This document shows positions 1 to 6,292 of a DNA stretch of 24,029 nt, in pieces (the stretch's first letter is position 1; every line of letters begins with the position of its first letter). The stretch is from JAGUXG01 sp043798435 (lineage in GTDB: Bacteria; UBA9089; UBA9088; JAGUXG01), in the NCBI GenBank assembly GCA_043798435.1, contig JAZDOR010000145.1, positions 1 through 24,029 of the forward strand, written 5' to 3'. The notes beneath the pieces are model-generated. The model searched no databases. It had not been told where the DNA came from and worked only from the letters and a program-made list of their open reading frames with translations. Both the position numbers and the translations under genes were made by a program.

Positions 1-180
1 AGAAGAGATATTTAGACACTGATTTACACAGATACTCACAGATAATTTTTTAATTCTTATCAGTGTAATCTGTGTTAATCCAAAGTCAAAAGAATAAGTG
101 TTAATCAGTGTGTATCTGTGGCAAGATTTATTTTATTTTTCCAAAGTCTCTGTGTCTCCAAAGGTGAATATTGTTTGCAC
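1..180. repeat. Intergenic micro-repeat cluster downstream of ahbB
   Basis: There is no gene here. The stretch is made of short, imperfect, mutually inverted motifs: CACTGATTTACACAGATAC near position 17, ATCAGTGTAATCTGTGTTAA near 60 and ATCAGTGTGTATCTGTGG near 104. A CTCTGTGTCTCC motif follows near 150, related to the CACAGAGACACAG arms found at 5217-5364 and 9508-9644. These can fold on each other just downstream of the ahbB stop. They could act as a processing or termination structure, but no classical stem plus T-tract terminator is visible. Confidence 0.6.
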
Positions 181-181
181 T

Positions 182-649
182 TCACCCATACTTTGGACTC
201 ATCTTCTTCAGCTCTTTCTTTGTGTATAACAGTCTGAACTCCTTTATTCCTGTCTTTTCTGCCATTTCCCTTGCTAAATTTTCACAATCTTCCTTCTTTC
301 TTCCATGAATCATCGCAAAGAGATTATACATCCAGTTGGAATTTACCTGCCTTTCATAACAGTGAGTAACCCCTCCAAACTCAGACATCTCTTTACCGCA
401 TCTCTCAACATCCTCTGGACTCACCTTACAAACCACCATAGCGTTAAAATGGTAGCCTGCAGGGATATGATAGAGATACGCAGCCATCCTTCTTATTATT
501 CCAGCTTTCTTTAACCCATCTATTCTAACTAACAACTCTTCTTCGTTTATGCCTATCTTTTCAGCGATTGTTTGATACGGCGACTTGCTCAAAGGCAAGT
601 CTTGACTCATCTCTTTGATTATCTTTCTGTCTATTTCACTAAACTTCAT
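182..649 (-). CDS. ahbB: Siroheme decarboxylase subunit AhbB (Lrp/AsnC-like fold)
   Basis: This 155-residue protein resembles the NirDLGH/AhbAB family. These proteins have an N-terminal winged-helix region (about residues 5-55, with LKKAGIIRR) and a C-terminal ferredoxin-like AsnC/RAM domain. The family removes acetate side-chain carboxyls of siroheme to give 12,18-didecarboxysiroheme, in the alternative heme or heme d1 route. The HCYERQ motif followed by NWMYNLFAMIHG is typical of the B subunit and separates it from the neighbour ahbA. The ATG lies inside the end of ahbA (11-nt overlap), so translational coupling and a heteromeric complex are likely. The gene is the last of the minus-strand run ahbD-ahbA-ahbB. 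Length is normal for the family. An AsnC-type regulator is the alternative reading, but the operon context argues against it. Confidence 0.9.
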   Translation of the reverse strand: MKFSEIDRKIIKEMSQDLPLSKSPYQTIAEKIGINEEELLVRIDGLKKAGIIRRMAAYLYHIPAGYHFNAMVVCKVSPEDVERCGKEMSEFGGVTHCYERQVNSNWMYNLFAMIHGRKKEDCENLAREMAEKTGIKEFRLLYTKKELKKMSPKYG

Positions 650-1097
650 CTTCGCATTTAAAAATAGCCTCTATCTTAAACCTTCGAATGACTGGCAGAT
701 TGAGCATCTCTGAAACCCCTGTCTTTTCCTGTATCTGGGAAAGTATAGAGCAAATCACCTCTGTTGATGAAGCAATTACAGTAAACCAGAGGTTATACTC
801 ATCATCACGCAGATAGGAGTGGGTTATTTCATCATATTGGTTGAGTAAATCTTGTGTCTTCTCCAATAAGTAAGATGGAATCTTCATTGCCACTAAGGTG
901 CTTGTCCATCCCAGCTTTCTTGAGTCAAAAGAGGCGCCAATTCTTCTGATGATTCCTCTCTCCTTCAAGTCGCAGACCCTATTGAAGACCTCATCTTCAT
1001 CCAGGCTCAACCTTTCGGCTAATGCCTTAAACGGTCGCTGGCAGACAGGAAAATCCCTCTGTATCTCATCCAATATTCTTCTATCAATCTGTGTCAT
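639..1097 (-). CDS. ahbA: Siroheme decarboxylase subunit AhbA
   Basis: This 152-residue AsnC-like protein starts MTQIDRRILDEIQ, with a winged-helix N-terminus (LKERGIIRRIGA) and a C-terminal effector-type domain. The THSYLRDDEYNLWFTVIA stretch matches the A subunit of siroheme decarboxylase. With AhbB it should decarboxylate siroheme in the cytoplasm. It overlaps ahbB by 11 nt. The ATG lies in a tandemly repeated segment copied from the ahbD-ahbA junction: the sequence ATGACACA that starts this gene also occurs at the ahbD stop near 1267. In the ancestral arrangement the two genes probably overlapped; a local duplication has pushed them about 160 bp apart. No good Shine-Dalgarno sequence precedes the start, in line with ancestral coupling to ahbD. 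Confidence 0.9.
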   Translation of the reverse strand: MTQIDRRILDEIQRDFPVCQRPFKALAERLSLDEDEVFNRVCDLKERGIIRRIGASFDSRKLGWTSTLVAMKIPSYLLEKTQDLLNQYDEITHSYLRDDEYNLWFTVIASSTEVICSILSQIQEKTGVSEMLNLPVIRRFKIEAIFKCEDEV

Positions 1098-1350
1098 ACG
1101 AACACCAGGGGTCAGAACCTTGATAGTAATGACTAATGACTAATGACTTCTATCGTGTCATACGAACACCAGGGATCAGAAGCCTGATAGTCTCCAGAGT
1201 ATTGAAAGCTACTTGCCCGACAGCCTCCACATACTTTTTTACCCCATTCTTTTATCAATTTGTGTCATACGAACACCAGGGGTCAGAAGATTGATAGTCT
1301 CCAGAATATTGGAAACTACTTGCCCGACAGCCTCCACATACTTTTTTATA
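1096..1350 (-). repeat. Tandem copies of the ahbD 3' end / ahbA 5' end
   Basis: The last about 90 bp of ahbD (1261-1350) are repeated at 1157-1246 with a few mismatches, and a short third copy of the extreme 3' end occupies about 1094-1122. On the minus strand the second copy still reads VCGGCRASSFQYSGDYQ followed by SDPWCSYDT, the same peptide as the AhbD C-terminus. The third copy keeps only SDPWCSYDT. Each copy carries an ATGACAC motif corresponding to the ahbA start; only the one at 1097 opens a long frame. The other two stop after 3 and 9 codons. Small ATGACTA repeats (about 1130-1150) sit between copies two and three. Confidence 0.85.
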
Positions 1351-2277
1351 CTCACAGACTCCACATTTGCCACCATAATTCTGATTTCTCAATTTATTGA
1401 AGACCTCGCTTTCTTTCCAAATCTCAGAAAACCTTTTCTCCCTGATATTACCACACTTAACAGGCAGGTATGGGCAGGGATACACATCTCCCTCTGGCAG
1501 GATACAACAGTAGCTTATCCCGGCAAGGCATCCCTGGCTAAATCGCACCTTAATCCCCATCTCCTTTGCTATCCGCACAAACTGAGGTGCGCAGACAGGC
1601 TTCAACTCTATCTCCACTTCCTTTTGCTTATATAAAATTCGGTGTAAGATACTTTCATACCTTTCTGCCAATATTCGGGGTTCGGGCAAATTCTGTATTC
1701 TGTATTCTGTATTCTGTATTCTGTATTCTGCTCTCGCCCTTCCCACAGAAACAACAAAGAATATATGATGGGCACGAGCTCCGAGGCTCACAGCTAAGTC
1801 CGTTATCCTTTCTAAGTCCTCCTCATTAAAATCCATACAAGTGGTGTGTATCTGAAATTCCAGATTAGCACTTTTACAGCTTTCTATCCCTGCAATTGCT
1901 GATTGATAGGCGCCCTTTTTCTGCCTGAATTCATCGTGGAGAGAGGGGTCGCTTGAGTCAATGGATACCCCAATCCTCTCTATGCCAGCCACTTTAAGCT
2001 TTTCACAAACCCCTTTTGTGAGCAAGGTTCCATTTGTGCCAAGCACAGGTCTGAGCCTTAAGGATTTGGCATAAGCTATCAGTTCATAAATATCCCTTCG
2101 CAAAAGCGGCTCTCCTCCAGAAAAGATAATTATCTTAAAGCCTGCACGAGCTATCTCCTCTAAAAGTGAAAACCCCTCTTTTTCAGATAGTTCACCCTTC
2201 CTTTTTTCCCCTGCATCCCGATAACAGTGCTTACACCTTAAGTTGCATTCGTAGGTCGTGTTCCAGGATATAATCAT
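1255..2277 (-). CDS. ahbD: Radical SAM heme synthase AhbD, with an in-frame repeat insertion
   Basis: This 340-residue protein has the radical SAM CxxxCxxC motif at C11, C15 and C18 (ECNLRCKHCYRDAG), a GGEP motif near 54-57, and a Cys-rich C-terminal SPASM-type region (C250, C257/258, C268, C305, C308, C314, C317, C335). The opening MIISWNTTYECNL fits AhbD/NirJ2 rather than AhbC. AhbD oxidatively decarboxylates the two propionates of iron-coproporphyrin III to give heme b. Residues 184-196 (EYRIQNT-type repeat) are encoded by a TTCTGTA heptamer array identical to the intergenic micro-repeats, an insertion between two conserved segments. The gene precedes ahbA and ahbB; ahbC is not in the window. 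NirJ-type heme d1 enzymes are the main alternative. Confidence 0.85.
   Translation of the reverse strand: MIISWNTTYECNLRCKHCYRDAGEKRKGELSEKEGFSLLEEIARAGFKIIIFSGGEPLLRRDIYELIAYAKSLRLRPVLGTNGTLLTKGVCEKLKVAGIERIGVSIDSSDPSLHDEFRQKKGAYQSAIAGIESCKSANLEFQIHTTCMDFNEEDLERITDLAVSLGARAHHIFFVVSVGRARAEYRIQNTEYRIQNLPEPRILAERYESILHRILYKQKEVEIELKPVCAPQFVRIAKEMGIKVRFSQGCLAGISYCCILPEGDVYPCPYLPVKCGNIREKRFSEIWKESEVFNKLRNQNYGGKCGVCEYKKVCGGCRASSFQYSGDYQSSDPWCSYDTN
1691..1730. repeat. TTCTGTA heptamer array inside ahbD
   Basis: The array is five full TTCTGTA units plus TTCTG. The unit is 7 bp, so three units make 21 bp and the reading frame returns to phase. On the minus strand the array encodes the stop-free seven-residue period E-Y-R-I-Q-N-T. 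The same heptamer occurs between genes at 2375-2394 and in the 3' end of the kinase gene at 13080-13180. Confidence 0.95.
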
Positions 2278-2310
2278 TGTATGCCTAAATAAATCAGTCC
2301 TTGCAACAAA

Positions 2311-2396
2311 CTAAATAGAATTCAGGAGTCAGAATTCAGGAGTCAGAATGAAAAACCTGCATCTATTCTGTATTCTGTATTCTGAATTCTGTTATT
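2311..2396. repeat. Intergenic inverted micro-repeats (GAATTCAGGAGTCA / TATTCTG)
   Basis: Two copies of GAATTCAGGAGTCA lie side by side near 2320-2350. About 20 bp later come TATTCTG units that end in GAATTCTG. The two halves are partly complementary and could form a hairpin just upstream of ahbD, in the gap between panC and ahbD. The same motif types recur at 13020-13180 and 13952-13982. Confidence 0.8.
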
Positions 2397-2416
2397 TTGC
2401 GATTTGCAATTTACAT

Positions 2417-3265
2417 TTATTTTGGTATAACTTCGTAAATAAGATTATCAATCAATCTGGTCTTTCCAATCTTAGCAGCAACAGAGATAAGTGCCCTATC
2501 CCCTACCTTCTCTAATGGCTTTAGGGTCTCTGGGTCTGCTATCTCAAAGTAATCAAGGACAAAACCCTCTTTCTCTATCATTATCTTTGCTTTTACAATT
2601 ATATCAAAGGGGTTTTCTCCTTTTCTAAGAAGAGCCTCTGCCTCTTTTAGGGATAAATAAAGAACGGTTGCTCTCTTTCTTTCATCATCAGAAAGATAGA
2701 GATTCCTTGAGGAGATTGCCAGACCATCATTACCTCGGATAGTCTCCAGAACCCTTATTTTAACATCAAAGATTAGCTCTTCTGTCATCCTTCTTATCAT
2801 TAGTGCCTGCTGATAGTCCTTTTGTCCAAAATAGGCTATATGGGGCTTTATAATATTGAATAGCTTTGCCACAATAGTCAAGACACCCTTGAAGTGTTGT
2901 CCATTTCTGGTCTTTCCACAGAGCAAGCCTTCTAATTTTGGGATATTGATAAAGGTGGTTTGTGGATTTGGATATAGATCTGTTACATACGGAGAAAAGA
3001 GTGCATCTACAGCCAAACCCTCTAATATTTTTTTATCCTCGTCATAAGGTCTCGGATAGGCATTATAATCCTCTGTCGGTCCAAACTGGATAGGGTTGAC
3101 AAATATAGAGACAACAACAAAGCCTGTCTCTTTTTTTGCGGATTCTATCAAGCTTATGTGCCCTTTGTGAAGAGCACCCATTGTTGGGACAAAACCAATT
3201 TTTTTGGCAGGTCTTATTTTATCTACCATAGCCTGCATTATAGACGGGTCTTTTATTGTTTCCAT
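2417..3265 (-). CDS. panC: Pantothenate synthetase PanC
   Basis: This 282-residue protein is full length for PanC, the ATP-dependent ligase that joins pantoate and beta-alanine in coenzyme A synthesis. It shows the N-terminal PTMGALHKGHISLI motif, which contains the HxGH nucleotide-binding element. It also shows the FVNPIQFGPTEDYNAYPR substrate-binding stretch, FGQKDYQQ, and ISSRNLYLS, which serves as the KMSKS-like loop. The start at 3265 gives the usual N-terminus. A near-consensus promoter (3284-3312) lies just upstream, leaving a predicted leader of only about 11 nt and no Shine-Dalgarno sequence. ahbD follows 139 bp downstream across micro-repeats, so co-transcription is possible but not clear. 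Confidence 0.96.
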   Translation of the reverse strand: METIKDPSIMQAMVDKIRPAKKIGFVPTMGALHKGHISLIESAKKETGFVVVSIFVNPIQFGPTEDYNAYPRPYDEDKKILEGLAVDALFSPYVTDLYPNPQTTFINIPKLEGLLCGKTRNGQHFKGVLTIVAKLFNIIKPHIAYFGQKDYQQALMIRRMTEELIFDVKIRVLETIRGNDGLAISSRNLYLSDDERKRATVLYLSLKEAEALLRKGENPFDIIVKAKIMIEKEGFVLDYFEIADPETLKPLEKVGDRALISVAAKIGKTRLIDNLIYEVIPK

Positions 3266-3283
3266 ATATGTGTTTGTGAAAAG

Positions 3284-3312
3284 ATTTTACCCAAAAAATG
3301 CCTATCTGTCAA
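3284..3312 (-). promoter_or_regulatory. Sigma70-type promoter of panC
   Basis: On the minus strand the -35 box is TTGACA (3312-3307), followed by a 17-bp spacer and the -10 box TAAAAT (3289-3284). The ATG of panC begins 18 nt beyond the -10 box, so a start about 7 nt past the box leaves a leader of about 11 nt with no ribosome binding site. Confidence 0.7.
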
Positions 3313-3357
3313 GGAATATGTTTTGAAATCCTTGGTAAGCGTTCAGGTAGTGTAAGA

Positions 3358-3467
3358 AAAGGGGATATGGAGATAAAGGGGATAGGGGGATTATTCATTT
3401 TTAATTTTTAATTCTTAATTTTTAATTCAAATTTTATCCCCATCTCTCATATCTCCTTATCCCCCTT
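3358..3467. repeat. Imperfect inverted repeat overlapping the end of the NapH-like gene
   Basis: The left arm (about 3360-3391) contains GGGGATATGGAGATA and GGGGATAGGGGG. The right arm (about 3433-3467) is its near-complement, with TATCCCCATCTC and ATCTCCTTATCCCCC. The loop is a run of TTTTTAATTC-type repeats (3398-3429). The right arm includes the TAA stop of the NapH-like gene, so the structure may shape the 3' end of that transcript. Confidence 0.75.
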
Positions 3468-4152
3468 CTTGCACTCTTTGATGAATAGGCTGAACGGTTA
3501 CAATCCTTGATGCTTTGCAAGAAGAAAGACAGAGAAAGCAGTTTATGCAGTCCAATGACCCAGTCTTTATCTTTCCCATAGGACAGACCTTCTCGCACTC
3601 CTTGCAGTCTATACAAGAAGTCTTCTCTTTTTTGATAGAAAAAGGTGCTATTTTATTTAGTGGTGAGATAATCGTTCCAATGGGGCAGGCAAGTCTGCAC
3701 CAGTATCTATTTTTGAAGGCAGAAAGAAATAAGAATAGTCCAAAGAGAAAAGGAGCCCAGTCAAAAGTAGTAAACTCTGGAGTCTGAAGACCTACAGCTA
3801 TCCATAAAACTATCACCAAAAAGAGCCATTTTAAGAAGGGGTGATAGAAGAGTTCGGCAGATGGCGAGGAAGAAACCCTGTTTGATATGCCACTCACCAT
3901 ATCAGAAGCTGTGCCAAAAGGACACAAAAATCCGCAGAATGTTCTGCCAGAAAGAAGAGCAGTGCCAAGTATTAAGAAAAGGAGTGGTTGTTGCAAAGCC
4001 TTTGCTGGACACCAAAGAAGGCTACAACTACTACACCAGACCCAGGGAAGCTGATAGGGGCAGTAGCAAAGAGGCAGAAGGATAGGATAGAAGGAGAAAA
4101 AGGATACTACTTGAATCAGCCAGCGGATAGGAAAGAGCCGTAACTTAGCCAT
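3457..4152 (-). CDS. NapH-like membrane-bound polyferredoxin
   Basis: This 231-residue protein has several hydrophobic segments (about 10-30, 55-70, 105-125, 130-150) and a C-terminal pair of [4Fe-4S] ferredoxin motifs: CIDCKECEKVCP near 183 and CINCFLCLSSC near 203. Two further conserved motifs, GRTFCGFLCPFG and WCRLACPIG, belong to the NapH/NosR/YccM family of membrane electron carriers. An N-terminal cluster of Cys residues (CYCPYQLPWVWCSSC) fits the family's CxxCP-rich first loop. It probably passes electrons between membrane quinols and a redox partner that is not encoded nearby. The exact pathway cannot be inferred, so no symbol is given. It lies upstream of panC on the same strand, separated by a promoter and repeats. 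Confidence 0.8.
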   Translation of the reverse strand: MAKLRLFPIRWLIQVVSFFSFYPILLPLCYCPYQLPWVWCSSCSLLWCPAKALQQPLLFLILGTALLSGRTFCGFLCPFGTASDMVSGISNRVSSSPSAELFYHPFLKWLFLVIVLWIAVGLQTPEFTTFDWAPFLFGLFLFLSAFKNRYWCRLACPIGTIISPLNKIAPFSIKKEKTSCIDCKECEKVCPMGKIKTGSLDCINCFLCLSSCKASRIVTVQPIHQRVQEGG

Positions 4153-4462
4153 CAGACTTTTCTATTTGAGCTAAACATTAACCATAAAGAATAGTCATTT
4201 ATCATTAAAAATAGCTATAAGTCATAAGCTGTAAGCATTAAGATTAAAGGATAATCTTTGAAATCTGTCATATTTTTTGAACAGAAATCTAAAAATTGTA
4301 GTATGAAATTTTCTTCATTAAAGGCAGGAATGATTACGGAGACACGCGGATGAGAATTTTGATTTTTGGAAGGAATAGGGAAAATCTTCTTCATCTAACT
4401 TTTAATTATTAAATGGGGAGGTGAGTGTCGCCATGCCCCCCCATTTCTTTTATCTTTCCCTT
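4153..4462. other. Gene-free gap between the NapH-like gene and the secreted protein gene
   Basis: No coding frame is supported here. The part next to the NapH-like gene contains ATAGTCATTTATCATTA-type AT-rich micro-repeats with TAAGTCATAAGCTGTAAGC. The only clear structure is the stem-loop at 4411-4446. No strong promoter for the NapH-like gene was recognised. Confidence 0.5.
4411..4446. terminator. GC-rich stem-loop, possible bidirectional terminator
   Basis: AAATGGGG (4411-4418) pairs with CCCCATTT (4439-4446). An inner GGTG/CGCC helix closes a five-base loop. The plus strand continues with a T-rich tail (TCTTTTATC), and the minus strand with AATAATTAAAAG. It sits 17 bp beyond the stop of the secreted-protein gene, the expected place for its terminator, although the T-tract is better on the plus strand. 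Confidence 0.55.
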
Positions 4463-4855
4463 TTACTTTGCAGCTTCTGGAGCTTGTTTAGGTTCTGTAG
4501 CTTTTGTAACTGGAACTTTCTTTACAGAAATAGAAACAGCTACTTTTTGACCAGCCTCAGTCTTATAGGCTATAGTAACCTTGTCGCCAGCAGATACTTC
4601 ACTTAGAGTTATTATTTTACCTGCTTTCTTAATCTTGGCTTTTGGAGCAACATTCAATGTCTCTACTTTGCCAGCTTTATTTTTTACGGTAATTGTGTTG
4701 GCAGTTGCATCCACAGAAACAACCTCACGAGACAAGCGAGAGACTGTCTTGACTGCCTTTTTTACAGGTGTTGTTGTTGGAGACCCTTCAGCATAAACAA
4801 CGGTTATCAACCCTAAAGCTATCAACATGGTTAAAAGTGATGTTACCTTCTTCAT
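4463..4855 (-). CDS. Small secreted protein of unknown function, Lys/Thr/Val-rich
   Basis: The protein is about 130 residues. The N-terminus MKKVTSLLTMLIALGLITVVYA is a good Sec signal peptide with cleavage after YA. The mature part holds a beta-rich stretch (about 45-110: VVSVDATANTITVKNKAG, KAKIKKAGK, GDKVTIAYK) resembling the small OB-like or DUF5666-type periplasmic domains. A Pro/Ala/Lys-rich tail follows. The start is placed at the ATG at 4855, not the upstream GTG at 4867: that GTG is part of the Shine-Dalgarno sequence AAGGAGGTGAG (4873-4863), which sits 11 nt from the ATG. The gene is transcribed alone, away from the YbhN-like gene. No function is assigned; it is probably exported to the periplasm. 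Confidence 0.75.
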   Translation of the reverse strand: MKKVTSLLTMLIALGLITVVYAEGSPTTTPVKKAVKTVSRLSREVVSVDATANTITVKNKAGKVETLNVAPKAKIKKAGKIITLSEVSAGDKVTIAYKTEAGQKVAVSISVKKVPVTKATEPKQAPEAAK

Positions 4856-5002
4856 TTTTTTTCTCACCTCCTTGGTAAAAAGATAAGAATTTTATTCTTT
4901 CAAGAGAAAATATGGCGACTATCTTTTCCTTTTATCTTTTAGCTTACCTTACGAATAAATGTGCCTTATAAAAACTACCTATGTCAAGATATTTCTTTTT
5001 AA

Positions 5003-5159
5003 TACCGAAAAGAAATTGGTTTACAAAAAAGTAACTACTCAGGTTCAGATATTAAAGGGTTCAAGGTTCACGGTTAATCCCCTTATTCTCTAACCTTGAA
5101 CCGTGAACCTCAGAACCATAAACGAACACAATTTTTGGTAAGCCTGATTTGTTTGGGTA
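5003..5159 (+). mobile_element. MITE-like repeat, copy 1
   Basis: This 157-bp non-coding element begins TACCGAAAAGAAATTGG and ends TGATTTGTTTGGGTA. The ends form imperfect terminal inverted repeats of about 27 bp. An inner inverted repeat, AGGTTCACGGTT / AACCGTGAACCT, lies in the middle. It is about 90% identical to copies at 8815-8969 and 18262-18417. This copy has no clear TA duplication at its right side. Confidence 0.85.
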
Positions 5160-5216
5160 AAGAAGCAAGAAATATAATTGATTTTTATCTCAAGCTCATA
5201 ATAAAATTATGCAAAC

Positions 5217-5364
5217 ATTAACCACAAAGACACAGAAAATAACTCAATGTAAAATACAAAATTAACAATTAGCATTTCAAAATTAAATCTCATTCATTTT
5301 GCATTGCTAATTTTACATTGATAATTTTGCAATGAATTCTTCTGTGTCTCTGTGGTAAACTTTT
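5217..5364. repeat. Inverted CACAGAGACACAG element
   Basis: The left arm TTAACCACAAAGACACAGAA and the right arm, reverse complement TTTACCACAGAGACACAGAA, match at 18 of 20 positions. Inside are AT-rich, partly complementary motifs (AATGTAAAAT, AATTAGCATT / TGCTAATTTTACATTG). The right arm ends a few bases before the ATG of the YbhN-like gene, replacing any ordinary ribosome binding site. A related element lies at 9508-9644. Confidence 0.75.
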
Positions 5365-5365
5365 T

Positions 5366-6286
5366 ATGAAATTTCTAAGACCCATTATCGCCCTTTTTCT
5401 CATATGTATCATCCTCTCTCAGGCAGATCTTTCTGAGATAGGAAGGGTGATGAGAAGAGCCTATATCCCTTTGATTATCCTCTCCTGCTTTATCCTTTCT
5501 CTATCTGTTTTCTTCACCTCTGCCAAGCTAAAACTCCTCCTCTCCATTCAAGAAATAAAGATTGGTTTCTTTAGGCTCCTTTCCTATCAGATGATGAGTG
5601 CCTTCTTTAGTAGCCTCCTTCCCTCTACTCTCGGAGGTGATGTTGCCCAGGTCTATCTCCTAAAAAGAGATGGACACTGTGGAGCTCGCTCAACCAGTGT
5701 AATTCTCATCAGTCGATTCACTGAAATTGTTGGCATGAGCTGTTTTTTCCTCCTTTCTCTATCCTTGGGTTATAAATTTCTCAATTCCACTATTATAAGA
5801 TACCTTAGCCACTCCATCTTTATCATCCTTATCTTTGCTCTTTTTATCGGGCTTTTATGGTGGCAACTCTTAAGCCATAGCCACAAAATTCATCCCAAGA
5901 TAGGCAATTTCATCAAGAGAATGCACGAGGCATTCCTTATCTTGCCTGCTCATAAAGGGGTATTCTGCGTCTGCCTTTTGCTTTCCTTTGGTTCTACCCT
6001 CGTCTGGATTTGGACACCTTACCTCCTCTCCCTTTCAATCAATATGAAGGTCTCCCCCCTTTATTTCTTCATCTTTATCCCGATGATTAACCTTATTACT
6101 GCTACTCCTATTTCAGTAAACGGCATTGGTTTGCGAGAAGGTTCCTATGCCCTTCTCTTTGCAATGGCAGGTCAGGATAAGAACTTAGCCATCTCCCTTT
6201 CCTTTCTGGTCTTCTCTTTAGAACTGCTCCGTGCCTTAATTGGCGGTATAATCTATCTTCTTGCCAGGAGAAACCTTGAGATTTGA
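5366..6286 (+). CDS. YbhN/LPG-synthase-type integral membrane protein (putative flippase)
   Basis: This 306-residue, very hydrophobic protein has about eight predicted membrane segments (roughly 4-22, 34-52, 78-95, 115-135, 148-166, 195-215, 230-250, 270-298). It contains the family pattern SALLPSTLGGDVAQVYLLKRDG-like around 84-103, and near the C-terminus NLITATPISVNGIGLREG. These are hallmarks of the YbhN / lysylphosphatidylglycerol synthase membrane domain (UPF0104). The family is thought to move lipids or isoprenoid-linked sugars across the membrane. There is no soluble aminoacyl-transfer domain, so it is not an MprF synthase. The ATG lies directly after a repeat arm without a Shine-Dalgarno sequence, so the start or translation mode is uncertain. 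Substrate is unknown. Confidence 0.8.
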   Translation: MKFLRPIIALFLICIILSQADLSEIGRVMRRAYIPLIILSCFILSLSVFFTSAKLKLLLSIQEIKIGFFRLLSYQMMSAFFSSLLPSTLGGDVAQVYLLKRDGHCGARSTSVILISRFTEIVGMSCFFLLSLSLGYKFLNSTIIRYLSHSIFIILIFALFIGLLWWQLLSHSHKIHPKIGNFIKRMHEAFLILPAHKGVFCVCLLLSFGSTLVWIWTPYLLSLSINMKVSPLYFFIFIPMINLITATPISVNGIGLREGSYALLFAMAGQDKNLAISLSFLVFSLELLRALIGGIIYLLARRNLEI

Positions 6287-6292
6287 AAATCC

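Larger units (their letters stand above)
4868..5365. other. Gene-free divergent gap filled by two repeat elements
   Basis: This gap separates the secreted-protein gene (minus) from the YbhN-like gene (plus). It contains MITE-like copy 1 (5003-5159) and an inverted CACAGAGACACAG element (5217-5364). A lone TTGACA (minus, 4987-4982) sits in the sequence AAGAAATATCTTGACA, which is identical to the -35 region of rpsL (8769-8784), but here no -10 box is found at the right distance. Confidence 0.6.

Noticed and set aside
182..1097. ahbA and ahbB as AsnC/Lrp transcription regulators
   Set aside because: The HCYER and HSYLRD...YNLWF motifs, the paired overlap and the ahbD neighbour fit siroheme decarboxylase.
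1213..1635. Plus-strand open frame of 140 codons
   Set aside because: It lies antisense to ahbD and its duplicated 3' end and resembles no protein family.
4856..4867. GTG start four codons upstream for the secreted protein
   Set aside because: The GTG is embedded in the Shine-Dalgarno sequence AAGGAGGTGAG, which serves the ATG at 4855.
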